In this document: positions 52,082-61,200 of the stretch, piece after piece
Layout: each line of letters opens with the position of its first letter
How positions within the stretch are numbered: position 1 is the stretch's first letter
Assembly (NCBI GenBank): GCA_014381825.1
Contig: JACNKX010000065.1
Span: 62,001 to 126,000, forward strand
Source: Planctomycetota bacterium
GTDB taxonomy: Bacteria; Planctomycetota; Planctomycetia; Pirellulales; Pirellulaceae
Length of the DNA: 64,000 nt
Direction: 5' to 3'
Notes under the pieces: generated by a model
What the model saw: the letters and a program-made list of their open reading frames with translations, nothing else
Databases searched by the model: none
Told to the model about the DNA's origin: nothing
Position numbers and translations under genes: made by a program

Positions 52082-53725
52082 TCACTTGGTGCCCGCAGAA
52101 GCTGCAACGGTTAACCAAGCTTTGGAGTATTCTGTGGTCGTGCCCGCAATCGTATACCTCGCAGTCCGCTCGATTGCTCCCTCGCCTGATGTTGATCCAA
52201 CCACCTTGAACGGCGCAGACGCGGGATCTGCTTCAGCCTTCAGTACGACTTTCACCGACTTGGACGAATCACCTTTCGCTTCTGATTTGACGACTTCGCA
52301 GGTGACACCATCCGGGAGTTCGATGGCTTTCACCACGATCTCGCCACTGAAGCCGTTTTGTCGCCCGATCGTGACGGGAATCTCCAAGGGCGTGCCTGGA
52401 GTAAGCACGTAGGAGTCGTTAGTTAAAGTCAAGGCAAAGTCGGGCTTCGCCTCACCGATCGTCATTCGATAGACATAGCGAAATCCGCCATACCGGTGAA
52501 CGTCGCGCACCACGATGCGGTAGTCGCCATCGGCCGGGATCGTTTGTACCAGGAGGCAATCGCGTTTCCGGCTCGTGTCGTCGACCTCCCCGATGGTCTT
52601 TCCTTCGGCGTCGAGTACTTGTACCAGCGGGTCGAGGAGAAAACCTAGCGAATCAGACTCAACTTGAATCGAGAGCTTCGTTCCTTTCTTCGCTGTCACC
52701 TGAAAAACGTCTTCGTCGCGTTCAGCATCAATTCGACCGGTGACAACGGTTGGCCATTTAATCACTTGAGGAGTTGCTTGGCTGGCATCCGCGTCCGCGA
52801 CGAGAGCCGAGTAGGGCGATAGGGACTGTTCAACCTGCGAAGCGAACTCAGGATGCGTTGCGAATAACCGAATTCCGTCCGCGACCGAAGCTTGTGTGAT
52901 TGCTATGTCTGGGGGCAGATTCCAACCGAACAACGAACTGTTCGCGGTCACGTCTGATTGAGCCGAAAGCGGTAGTACATGATCAACAAAGCCACCCGTC
53001 GTTAATGTCAGCCGATAGATGTAAGTGCTCGCGCCGGCGAACGCGATGGTGCTGTTCGGTGTCAACGGGAAGGCAAAAATTCGCACGACGTACCTTCCAT
53101 TCCGTGGGGCGATGAACGCAATCTGTGGATCGAGGCCGCGTTGGTCGTCGTTTTGCTTTATGACAAACCCGTCAGCACCACAGATCTGAAGCACTGAGTC
53201 CATCGGCGATCCGAACGTTCGATTCGCATCGAGAGAAGCGACAAGCGTCTGTCCGGCTTTCATCTCGAACGCGAACCCGTCAATGTCGCCAGATTTTTCT
53301 AGTCGACCGTTAACAATCGCGGACTGCTCAATCTTATTGGCGGCGGTCAGTTCATTATTCGGTTCTGTCTCCGTCACTTCAGGCAGCGAGTCGACGGCGA
53401 AGGGACGAAGCTGTGTTGCGCCCTCCTTGTCGGACATGCGGATCAAGTACACTCCGCTGGCGGTATCGGCGATGTTGATCTTCAACTTGCCCTTGTCGGC
53501 GTCTGACTCGACTTGAATTCCTTCGCGATCGACCCAAGCGGAAACCGGCCAGTTACTGAAGCTCCCTGCCGCGGTGACGCTGACTTGCTGGCCACGCTGG
53601 CCACCTGCCGGAAACAAGGAATCGCACTTTGGAGGTGCCGCAAGGAGAGTGGACGTCCATCCAAGCGTTGCGACCGCAATCACGCAGCCAGCTCGGATCA
53701 TTGTTGGCAGGTCAAGGTGTTGCAT
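52082..53725 (-). CDS. secreted PPC-domain protein
   Basis: This 547-residue protein has a signal peptide ending near LLAAP. A first beta domain (FPAGGQRGQQVSVTAAGSF) is typical of planctomycete proteins. Two pre-peptidase C-terminal (PPC) beta domains follow (about 130-260, beginning ETEPNNELTAANKIE and with GDIDGFAFEMKAGQTL; about 340-430, EDVFQVTAKKGTKLSI). Another Ig-like domain is at the end. It has no catalytic motif and probably binds polymer or protein at the surface. It is the last gene of the trio with DUF1501 (6 bp upstream) and DUF1549/1553 genes, an arrangement recurrent in planctomycetes. Confidence 0.85.
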   Translation of the reverse strand: MQHLDLPTMIRAGCVIAVATLGWTSTLLAAPPKCDSLFPAGGQRGQQVSVTAAGSFSNWPVSAWVDREGIQVESDADKGKLKINIADTASGVYLIRMSDKEGATQLRPFAVDSLPEVTETEPNNELTAANKIEQSAIVNGRLEKSGDIDGFAFEMKAGQTLVASLDANRTFGSPMDSVLQICGADGFVIKQNDDQRGLDPQIAFIAPRNGRYVVRIFAFPLTPNSTIAFAGASTYIYRLTLTTGGFVDHVLPLSAQSDVTANSSLFGWNLPPDIAITQASVADGIRLFATHPEFASQVEQSLSPYSALVADADASQATPQVIKWPTVVTGRIDAERDEDVFQVTAKKGTKLSIQVESDSLGFLLDPLVQVLDAEGKTIGEVDDTSRKRDCLLVQTIPADGDYRIVVRDVHRYGGFRYVYRMTIGEAKPDFALTLTNDSYVLTPGTPLEIPVTIGRQNGFSGEIVVKAIELPDGVTCEVVKSEAKGDSSKSVKVVLKAEADPASAPFKVVGSTSGEGAIERTARYTIAGTTTEYSKAWLTVAASAGTK

Positions 53726-53731
53726 TAAACG

Positions 53732-55054
53732 TCAACTCATCAGTTCGTGGATTGGGGTCGGATCGCTCACGTACGGTGCGGGGCGGCCTTCCGGAGTGTG
53801 TACGATCTTGCCAGGGTTGATTCCCAGTTTGGCGTAGATCGTCGAAGCAAAGTTCTCGGGTGAAAGGACTCGTTCGATGGCGGAGTATCCTTGACGATCG
53901 GTTGCACCGATGATCTGACCCGCCGGAGTGCCGCCGCCAGCGAGCATTACCGACATGGCGTTGGACCAATGGTCACGACCACCGCGCGAGTTCACTTTTG
54001 GAGTTCGACCAAACTCACCCAACGCTACAACCAGCGTTCGCTCTAGCATGCCCCGCTCTTCCAGGTCTAGAATCAATGCCGCCATCGCAGCCTCGAACGG
54101 CGGCAGCTTTTTGTTCAGTTCCTTGAAGATGGTGCGATGATGATCCCAGCCGCCCTCGTACAACGTGACAAAAGGAACGCCAGCTTCAACAAGTCGCCGA
54201 GCAAGCAGGGCCCGCTGGCCAAAGCCGTTTCGACCGTACTTCTCGCGGGTTTCGTCCGGCTCGCTGTGAATGTCGAAGGCTTGTTGTGACTTGGTCGAGC
54301 GGATCAGTTGCTGGCCTTGCTGATAGAACTCGTCGACGGCCAGCAGCGGATCGCCGGCAGCCTCGTCTTGGATTCGCTTCATCCTATCGATCTGCTGCCG
54401 AATATCTTGCCGCCCCAAGTACCGATCACCCGTCAACCCACTCGGCAAGGCCACATCGCGTACTCGAAAGCTGCTGGAATTAGGGTCATCGGGCACGACG
54501 AACGGACCGTGCTTTGCTCCCAGGAAGTTCGGGCCGCCGCTTCGCGACATGCGCGGCATCGAGAAGTAAGCGGGCATACCAGAAGGTGCGTCAAGCTCAC
54601 GAGCCGCAACGCTGCCGAGACTTGGATGAAAACTTACGAAGGCTCCACAGCCAACCGGAATACGGGGTGGCGAGCCCGTCATCATGTAATGATTGCCCGC
54701 GCCGTGATTGCCCTGGTTGTGGCGGATCGATCGAACGATTGACAGTCGATCCGCGATCTCTGCCAGTTGAGTCATGTGTTTCGAGAAGCGAACTCCAGGC
54801 AGCTTTGTCGCGATCGTCGAAAACTCGCCGCGAATCTTGACCGGCGCATCTGGCTTCGGATCAAATGTCTCGTAATGCGTCGGGCCACCGTCCATCCAGA
54901 TCAAAATGCACGAATCGGCCTCTCGCTTTGTTGCGTTCGCGGCATCGCCACGGGCTTGCAACGCACCGACGAGCCCTCCACCTAGCAGGCCGCCCATCCC
55001 GAGCTGCAAGCAGTCTCGACGCGTGAATCCTTCGCAATTGCGTTGAGTCGCCAT
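53732..55054 (-). CDS. DUF1501 protein with Tat signal
   Basis: This 440-residue protein starts with a twin-arginine leader (FTRRDCLQLGMGGLLGGGLVGAL). The DUF1501 core, related to the sulfatase/alkaline-phosphatase superfamily, follows: CILIWMDGGPTHYETFDPKPDAP, HMTQLAEIADRLSIVRSI, GNHGAGNHYMMTG and TLVVALGEFGRTP. DUF1501 proteins are exported folded and are very frequent in planctomycetes; their substrate is unknown. The gene lies 3 bp after the DUF1549/1553 gene, with which it is nearly always paired. Confidence 0.93.
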   Translation of the reverse strand: MATQRNCEGFTRRDCLQLGMGGLLGGGLVGALQARGDAANATKREADSCILIWMDGGPTHYETFDPKPDAPVKIRGEFSTIATKLPGVRFSKHMTQLAEIADRLSIVRSIRHNQGNHGAGNHYMMTGSPPRIPVGCGAFVSFHPSLGSVAARELDAPSGMPAYFSMPRMSRSGGPNFLGAKHGPFVVPDDPNSSSFRVRDVALPSGLTGDRYLGRQDIRQQIDRMKRIQDEAAGDPLLAVDEFYQQGQQLIRSTKSQQAFDIHSEPDETREKYGRNGFGQRALLARRLVEAGVPFVTLYEGGWDHHRTIFKELNKKLPPFEAAMAALILDLEERGMLERTLVVALGEFGRTPKVNSRGGRDHWSNAMSVMLAGGGTPAGQIIGATDRQGYSAIERVLSPENFASTIYAKLGINPGKIVHTPEGRPAPYVSDPTPIHELMS

Positions 55055-55057
55055 TGA

Positions 55058-57271
55058 CTAATCCTTAAATAGGAACTCGGGCGTGTTCAGTAATGCCCAA
55101 AGCAGATCTTCCGTTGCCTGCTTTCGACCAGCTTGGTCGGTCGCTGTGTCGAACAGCTTCTTTCCAAACGCGCGTTCGTCGCTGTCAGGAAATCTTGCGT
55201 AGACGAGCAAGTACAGCTCTTCAACAATTTGCTCCGGCGTGTTATCGCTAGAAGCAAGTTGTGCTGCTCGTCCTTTGTCTGAAGCAACGCGTGCATGCAA
55301 CTCGGTCGCGTTCATCATGTGAAGTGCTTGTGTGACCGTTGCGTCTTCCTGTCGTTCACAAGGAGGGTCTTGATTCGGATCGGGGCGGCCGAAAGTATCC
55401 AGGAAGAGCGAACTGACACGGTGAGTCCAAATCTCCTTGGCTCGCGAACCGGGCGGCATGGCCGCGAAAGTATTTGGAATATCCGTGATGTCAGCGATCG
55501 CGTCGAGCATCACTTCCGCTCGCAACCGCTGTCGGTAGTGACGCGAATAGTTTTGCGTGTCCGCGATGTTTCGGTCGGTCGGATCGGAGCTTAACGCGTA
55601 AACGTATGAAGTCGTGATCGTCCGAATAACTTCTTTTAAGTTGAACTGTTTATCGCGAAAGTCGTTTGCAAGTGCCTCAAGCAGCGGGCCGTTCGTCGGC
55701 GGATTCGTCGCTCGCAGATCGTCAACTGGCATCACCAGCCCACGCCCCATTAGATCCGCCCAAATTCGGTTCACCATCACCTGCGCAAAGTAGTCGTTCT
55801 CCTTGCTCGTCACCCAAGCGGCTAAAGCTTCGCGAGGATCCGAATCGGGATCGATCGTCGGTGCCTCGAGGAATAGCGGACGGGGCTCGAGGACTTTGCC
55901 GGTTAAGGGATGTGATACGCTCCCCTTCTTGGACGTTAACACGATCTCCTCGCCACCTGAAATCGGAGGCGACAAGCCGGTGCCTTTGTGTCCTACGCGT
56001 GCGAAGTAGGCGGCAAAGCTATAGAAGTCGTCCTGGCTCCACTTCTCGAAGACGTGATGGTGGCACTTTGCGCACTCCAGGCGAATTCCGAGAAATAACT
56101 GTGTGACGAGCGTTGTCATTTCATCCGGCGAGCGTCGATCGCGAAACAAGGTCGCAGCTCCGTTGTGCCAGGTACTTCCTTGCGCGGCGATCAATTCGCG
56201 CACGAACTGGTCATACGGTTTGTTCTGCCGAAAACTGTCTCGAATCCAATAGTCGTAGTTCAGTACGGCTTTAATGCCGACGCGATAAGGATTCGGACGC
56301 AACAAGTCCACCCATTTGTTTGCCCAATGTTCTGCATACTCGGGTCGATCGAGCAAACGAGCAACGAGTTGCTGTCGTTTGTCCTCATTCGTATCCGCTA
56401 GGAATTCACGCACCTCGTTTGGTTTTGGAAGCGTTCCGATGATGTCGATGTAGACGCGACGCGCGAACTTGGCGTCAGCAATCGGACCGGACGGTGTGAT
56501 GCCGAGCGACTGCAGCTTCACCCAAACGTGTTCGTCGACCAAGTTGTTGCGAGGTAACTTGGCGTACAACTCGTCAGGCACATCACCGGCGAGAGGAATC
56601 GCGACATTGCAAGTTGCAATCACATTCATGTATCTCGCCATAATCGACGCTTCGCCGGGGATGGGGCCCGCCTCGATCACGCCGTCATCGTCGACAGCGA
56701 CGATTGCACTTTCGTTGGATTGATACATCGCCATTCGTGTGACGTTACCCATCGATCCGTCGGAGTAATGCGCGGTGACTTCCAGCTGCAACGTCTGGCC
56801 CGGTTTCATGAATTGTTCGGTGGGCGAAGCGGTGACCGCAGTCAGCGTGGGTTCATCGGGAACACGCCTCGGCAAGCCCGCGACAATCCAATCCCGCAGA
56901 ATTCGATACTCCTCACTATCGACGGCAAACCGCCGTCCTCCGCCGTGCGGCGCTTGGCCGGTCGCTTTTAACAGCAGAAGACTTTGGTCGGGGGCAGCCG
57001 GAAAGATACGACGCCCGCGAGCGTTCATTGTTAGTGCGGCATAATCGAACTCGGGGTCGAAGCCAAGCAATGACAGCTGGAACCCATTCTGTCCGCGTTG
57101 CTTTCCATGGCATGCACCAGTGCTGCAACCACGAGCCGCCATAATCGGTTGGACCTGAAGCTCAAAGCTGACAGGCTCGGCTCCCCATAACGTGGACTCG
57201 TGAGGTGGAGGAACGAGAGCGCACCAAACGAGCGAGAAGACAATGCCAACAATCGTGTGAAACCTGCACAT
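55058..57271 (-). CDS. DUF1549/DUF1553 cytochrome-like protein with Big2 domain
   Basis: I start at 57271, where a signal peptide begins (MCRFHTIVGIVFSLVWCALVPP). The frame is open 70 codons further but those residues are not leader-like. The 737-residue product has an N-terminal GCSTGACHGKQRGQNGF segment (Cys-x4-Cys-His, a spacing longer than the standard haem CxxCH). A Big2-type Ig domain (LTAVTASPTEQFMKPGQTLQLEVTAHYSDGS, in parts) follows, then DUF1549 with a standard CAKCHHH, and DUF1553 (WADLMGRGLVMPVDDLR, LRAEVMLDAIADIT). It is probably an exported haem-containing redox protein. First gene of the trio with DUF1501 and PPC genes. Confidence 0.92.
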   Translation of the reverse strand: MCRFHTIVGIVFSLVWCALVPPPHESTLWGAEPVSFELQVQPIMAARGCSTGACHGKQRGQNGFQLSLLGFDPEFDYAALTMNARGRRIFPAAPDQSLLLLKATGQAPHGGGRRFAVDSEEYRILRDWIVAGLPRRVPDEPTLTAVTASPTEQFMKPGQTLQLEVTAHYSDGSMGNVTRMAMYQSNESAIVAVDDDGVIEAGPIPGEASIMARYMNVIATCNVAIPLAGDVPDELYAKLPRNNLVDEHVWVKLQSLGITPSGPIADAKFARRVYIDIIGTLPKPNEVREFLADTNEDKRQQLVARLLDRPEYAEHWANKWVDLLRPNPYRVGIKAVLNYDYWIRDSFRQNKPYDQFVRELIAAQGSTWHNGAATLFRDRRSPDEMTTLVTQLFLGIRLECAKCHHHVFEKWSQDDFYSFAAYFARVGHKGTGLSPPISGGEEIVLTSKKGSVSHPLTGKVLEPRPLFLEAPTIDPDSDPREALAAWVTSKENDYFAQVMVNRIWADLMGRGLVMPVDDLRATNPPTNGPLLEALANDFRDKQFNLKEVIRTITTSYVYALSSDPTDRNIADTQNYSRHYRQRLRAEVMLDAIADITDIPNTFAAMPPGSRAKEIWTHRVSSLFLDTFGRPDPNQDPPCERQEDATVTQALHMMNATELHARVASDKGRAAQLASSDNTPEQIVEELYLLVYARFPDSDERAFGKKLFDTATDQAGRKQATEDLLWALLNTPEFLFKD

Positions 57272-57449
57272 AGGTGGGGCATTTCGCGGCAGGAGGGAGT
57301 GGGTTTGCGGGTGCCCTTCATTGTACCTAGGTTGGCGAGAATGAAGCAAGGCACAGCGATCACCGCAAGTGTCGTACTTTGGAAGATTGTCGACTACTTC
57401 GTGACATCCGCTAAGGCTCTTGGGAGAGGTGGCCAACATATGCGAGCGG

Positions 57450-57950
57450 TTATCGTGCCGTCGCTTGGTAGCCGTTTCCACGTGATCGTGGCAAGGGTAC
57501 CGTGTCGGGTCGGACCCCGCGTCGAGAGACAGGAAGGGGGGATGCGACCGGAATGCGAGTTAGTTCCTCGCGTTTCTCTTGTGCAAGGAATTCTCGTTCA
57601 ACCAATTCGGGGTCATACTGTGTCCAAGTTTCACGGACGGATTTGGACCTGATGCGTCGGAGTCCACCGCGTTGCTTGAAGTCTTCCCATTCAGATACGT
57701 ATCCGCCACTTCGCCAATCACGCAGGGGAATTTGAGCTGGCGTTTTGAGCAGTCGCCAATCACGAACCTGATATCGACTGTGGCGTTCGCTCCAGTCGTA
57801 ATAGATGACTTGGTCAAAGACCAATCGACCTTGGTCGTCGTAGAAGTGGTTGACCTCGACAAGGTCAACCTGATCGACCGTCAGCTCATCAGCTGGGCTA
57901 AGCGTTAAGGCGGTCATGCAGACCGCAATCTGGATCGACATGGCTCCCAC
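57450..57950 (-). CDS. small exported protein of unknown function
   Basis: I start at a GTG (57950) because AAGGAGG lies six bases before it (57957-57963). An upstream ATG frame reaches 58016 but without a ribosome site. The 166-residue product has a short hydrophobic leader (MSIQIAVCMTALTLSPADE). The mature part, DQVDLVEVNHFYDDQGRLVFDQVIYYDWSERHSRYQVRDWRLL in parts, is rich in Asp, Arg, Trp and Tyr and beta-prone; the C-terminus is Pro/Arg-rich. I do not recognise a family. It lies 178 bp upstream of the DUF1549/1553 gene in the same direction. Confidence 0.6.
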   Translation of the reverse strand: MGAMSIQIAVCMTALTLSPADELTVDQVDLVEVNHFYDDQGRLVFDQVIYYDWSERHSRYQVRDWRLLKTPAQIPLRDWRSGGYVSEWEDFKQRGGLRRIRSKSVRETWTQYDPELVEREFLAQEKREELTRIPVASPLPVSRRGVRPDTVPLPRSRGNGYQATAR

Positions 57951-58283
57951 CGCTCTCCTCCTTGAGTTCGGGTATTGGTGGTCCATGAACGCCCGAAGAC
58001 GCCACGTATTGTTCACTATCGGTCATCTAGCAGTCGTCAAGTGAAAACTTTTGGGTATCTACAAAAAATAACCACCCAAGTCCAGGCCGAAATCGCCAAC
58101 TCAGTCGAGTCCGAGTCATGTCAATATCGCTTGAACACCAAAGGAACGGCTGCCGCACGAGGCTGAGATCAACCGCGGAAAATCTGCATGGCGAATCATG
58201 CGCCGCCGAGCAAACTCAACCTTTAACGGTTGCTGAGAACGCCAGTCGATGAAGTCCCAGTGACTTTAGGTTCAGCTCGTCAG
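57951..58283. other. intergenic region, 333 bp
   Basis: Apart from the ribosome site of the small gene (57957-57963) I see no gene, RNA or strong palindrome here. It should contain the end of the giant-protein transcript and the promoter of the small gene, both unassigned. Confidence 0.5.
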
Positions 58284-61200
58284 CTAGTTACCACGGTTCA
58301 ACCAATAATTGATCACCCAGAGGGCATCTTTCGGTGAGAGGTGTCCGTCGTTGTCGACGTCCATCGAGAAGGGGCCAAGATTCAATGTGTCGAGAAGCTG
58401 ACTTCCGCGTTCAATGAGGCGATTTATGACTATTAGCGCATCGAGCGGACTGATCGTCCCATCTCCGTTCACGTCTCGAACATTCCCAGGATTGTTGTGG
58501 GGCTTGCCAATCGTGATGCTTGGAGCTGTCAACTCGAAGCCGCTGGCAGTCGATACGGGCGTGATGTTCAACGTGGTTGGGCCATGGAAATCATCCGTCA
58601 CGTCAAACTCAATCGTCCCCAGCCGCTCTTGACGTGAGTCCATGTGCGGCCACTGCCCATCAATGTCGAAGAAGCCTGTTAGAAGGAACTTGTCAGTCGC
58701 CGGATCTCCATCTAGGTCCTCGATGTCGGTCTGAACTTGCTCAACGATTAAGCCATCTGCTGCCGCTGCGAGTTGTACGAAGTCAAGCTGACTGGAGTCA
58801 AAGTGGAGACGTGTTCCCAATCCAGTGGTCGCAGTAGCCGCCGGATCGGTACCATAAGCGACATCAAAACTGACCGAGTTCGCGGACGCACCACTACGCC
58901 GCGCCGTTGTTGTGAGGATCTGGTGTCGTTCGCCTGCAATCAGCGGGAGCGGACCGATGAAACCTTCTCCTTCGGGGCCACCTATTGGCTGGTCCGTGAC
59001 AGGATCAGGCAACTGGGCATCGAAGAAGTCTCCCAGTTCTTCAGCAAACTCACCGCTTACTTGATGCAGAGCCGCCACAACGCTGGCTTGACGTACCGCT
59101 TCGTCGGCTGCTTCGTATGGACGTTCCACACCATGCTGGTTGAGGATGATCCCGATTGCAGGCTCCAAGTCTTGCAACAGCGAATGTGTGACGTCGGTCT
59201 CGAACCTCCGCAAGCCTTCCGCGTTTAGTGGTCCTGCGATGTCGTCCGCTGTATTCTCGACACCGTCTGGGCCGGCATCGCCTTCAACAAGTAGTCGGAA
59301 TACTGCGTCGGCCGCATCCGGTACCAAGCTGATCGCTTCAATCCGATTAAAGCGATCAAGTCCAAGCACCTTCTCTCGCCCAACAAAGAACTCGGTTGGG
59401 AAGCCGTCGGCTTTTAGGTTCTCGTGGTAGTCCTGCAAGTTCGCAACACGCGTCGACCCGACGGCCGGTGGCCTGTCGTTTTCCAGAACTTGAATAAATG
59501 TTGCCTGCCGCACATCGATCGCAGGTCCGCTGCCTGAAAAGCTGCTACTCATCACGCCAACGGTTGGGATACTCCAACCAATCGCGCGTCCCATCTCACC
59601 GAGTACCGACGACCACCCACCGCCGTTTGAAAACCCAACGGGGAAGACTGGAGTGTCTTCGTCGAGATTCGCGTAGTCATCGAGGAATTGCTCTCGAAGC
59701 GCACTCACCCGGAGAAAGTCAGCATTATAATCAGGGTCGATCGTGTGGTCCCACGTAACCGATTCTCCCGGCATGAGATTCCCATTTCGTCTGGTACTCT
59801 CTGTGGCCACCACTGCATAACCGCTGTCGATCAGGTTGTCGATGAGGACGATCGATTCAAGTCGGTTGACAATGCCGGCGCCGCCCGTGCTTCCATGCGA
59901 GAAGAACACGAGTCCTTTCGCGTTGTCTGGCACATACGAGTACACGTCGTAGTCGTTTGTCCCGCAAACTTCCCGCGTCCCGTCTCCGTCCGAATCGCAA
60001 AGGACGTCGTAGGAGCCGAACGTGGAATAATCCAAAGGAAAGTACGGCGAGACAATCGGCTCGAACGGGCCGTGATCGAGGAGCGGCCCGGGGATGAAGC
60101 GGTCGATGCAGTTCGCCACTTCGGCGGGGTTTGTTCGCTCTGCGTCGATTGCCAGAGCGCCGTCCGTAAGCAAGTCGTCCTCGTAACCAAACAGTCTCCT
60201 TTGAACGAGCACGCCGTCGGTTAAGGCGTGACTTGCACCATTGTCATCCACGTCGAGTACGGTCTCTTTGATATAGTCGATGTACGCGGCAATTTCATCG
60301 GGGTCGGTACGCTGCGCATCTGAGGCAACGGCGTTCGCAACCAAAGCTTGTCCATCAGCTCCAAACAGGCGGCGCACGATCAACAGACCGTCACTCAACG
60401 CGTCAGCAACACCGTTATCGTCGATGTCCAGACTCGCACTGATCGTCTCGATCTCGATCGGCACACCTTCGAAGCGATGCGTGACTGCAGTTGACGACCC
60501 GGTAAACCGAATCGCAGTCGTTGCGTCTCCCGCCGCCACAACGTGGAACTCCGCATCGAACAGCGTCGTCGGCAATGACTGTGACGGCCAGTTGCTGTTG
60601 TCTTCGAGCCACGAGGTAAGGACAAACTTGTCCGTTAGCGGATCGTTGTCAAAGTCTGCGGTATCATTGTGGAGCTGTGCAGTCTGGAATGCGTTGGGCG
60701 CATCGTCGATAAGTGATTTGAAATCCAAGACCGACGAATCGTAGTGCATTCGCAGGCCTAGGCCGCTTAATGTTTCGTCGAGATCGGAGGTCGTGTAAAC
60801 AACGGGAACGGTCACCAATCGTTCGGTTGGAGTTGGAATGACCAACGAGTCGGTTGCTCCAGACACGATCTGACGTAACTCGATATTCGCGAGGTTAACA
60901 TCAGTAACAACGTCACCAAACTGCCAGTCGACGATCGGTGTCAAGTTGGACATCACACTCAGTTGTCGCGATTCGCCATGCCAGGTAACCAGATCGACCT
61001 TGTCGTCTCCGTTCATGTCGTCAACGATAACTCCCGCGGGAAAATTGCCGGCCGCGAAGTGATCCGGTGCGTCGAACGTTCCGTCTCCTTGATTGAGTAT
61101 CAACGAAATACCACCGGCAGCATCCAGTGGCCTAGAAACAGCCAGCAAATCAACGTTACCATCGTGATCAACGTCCGAGCTGGTTAGATGTTTGGGGAAC

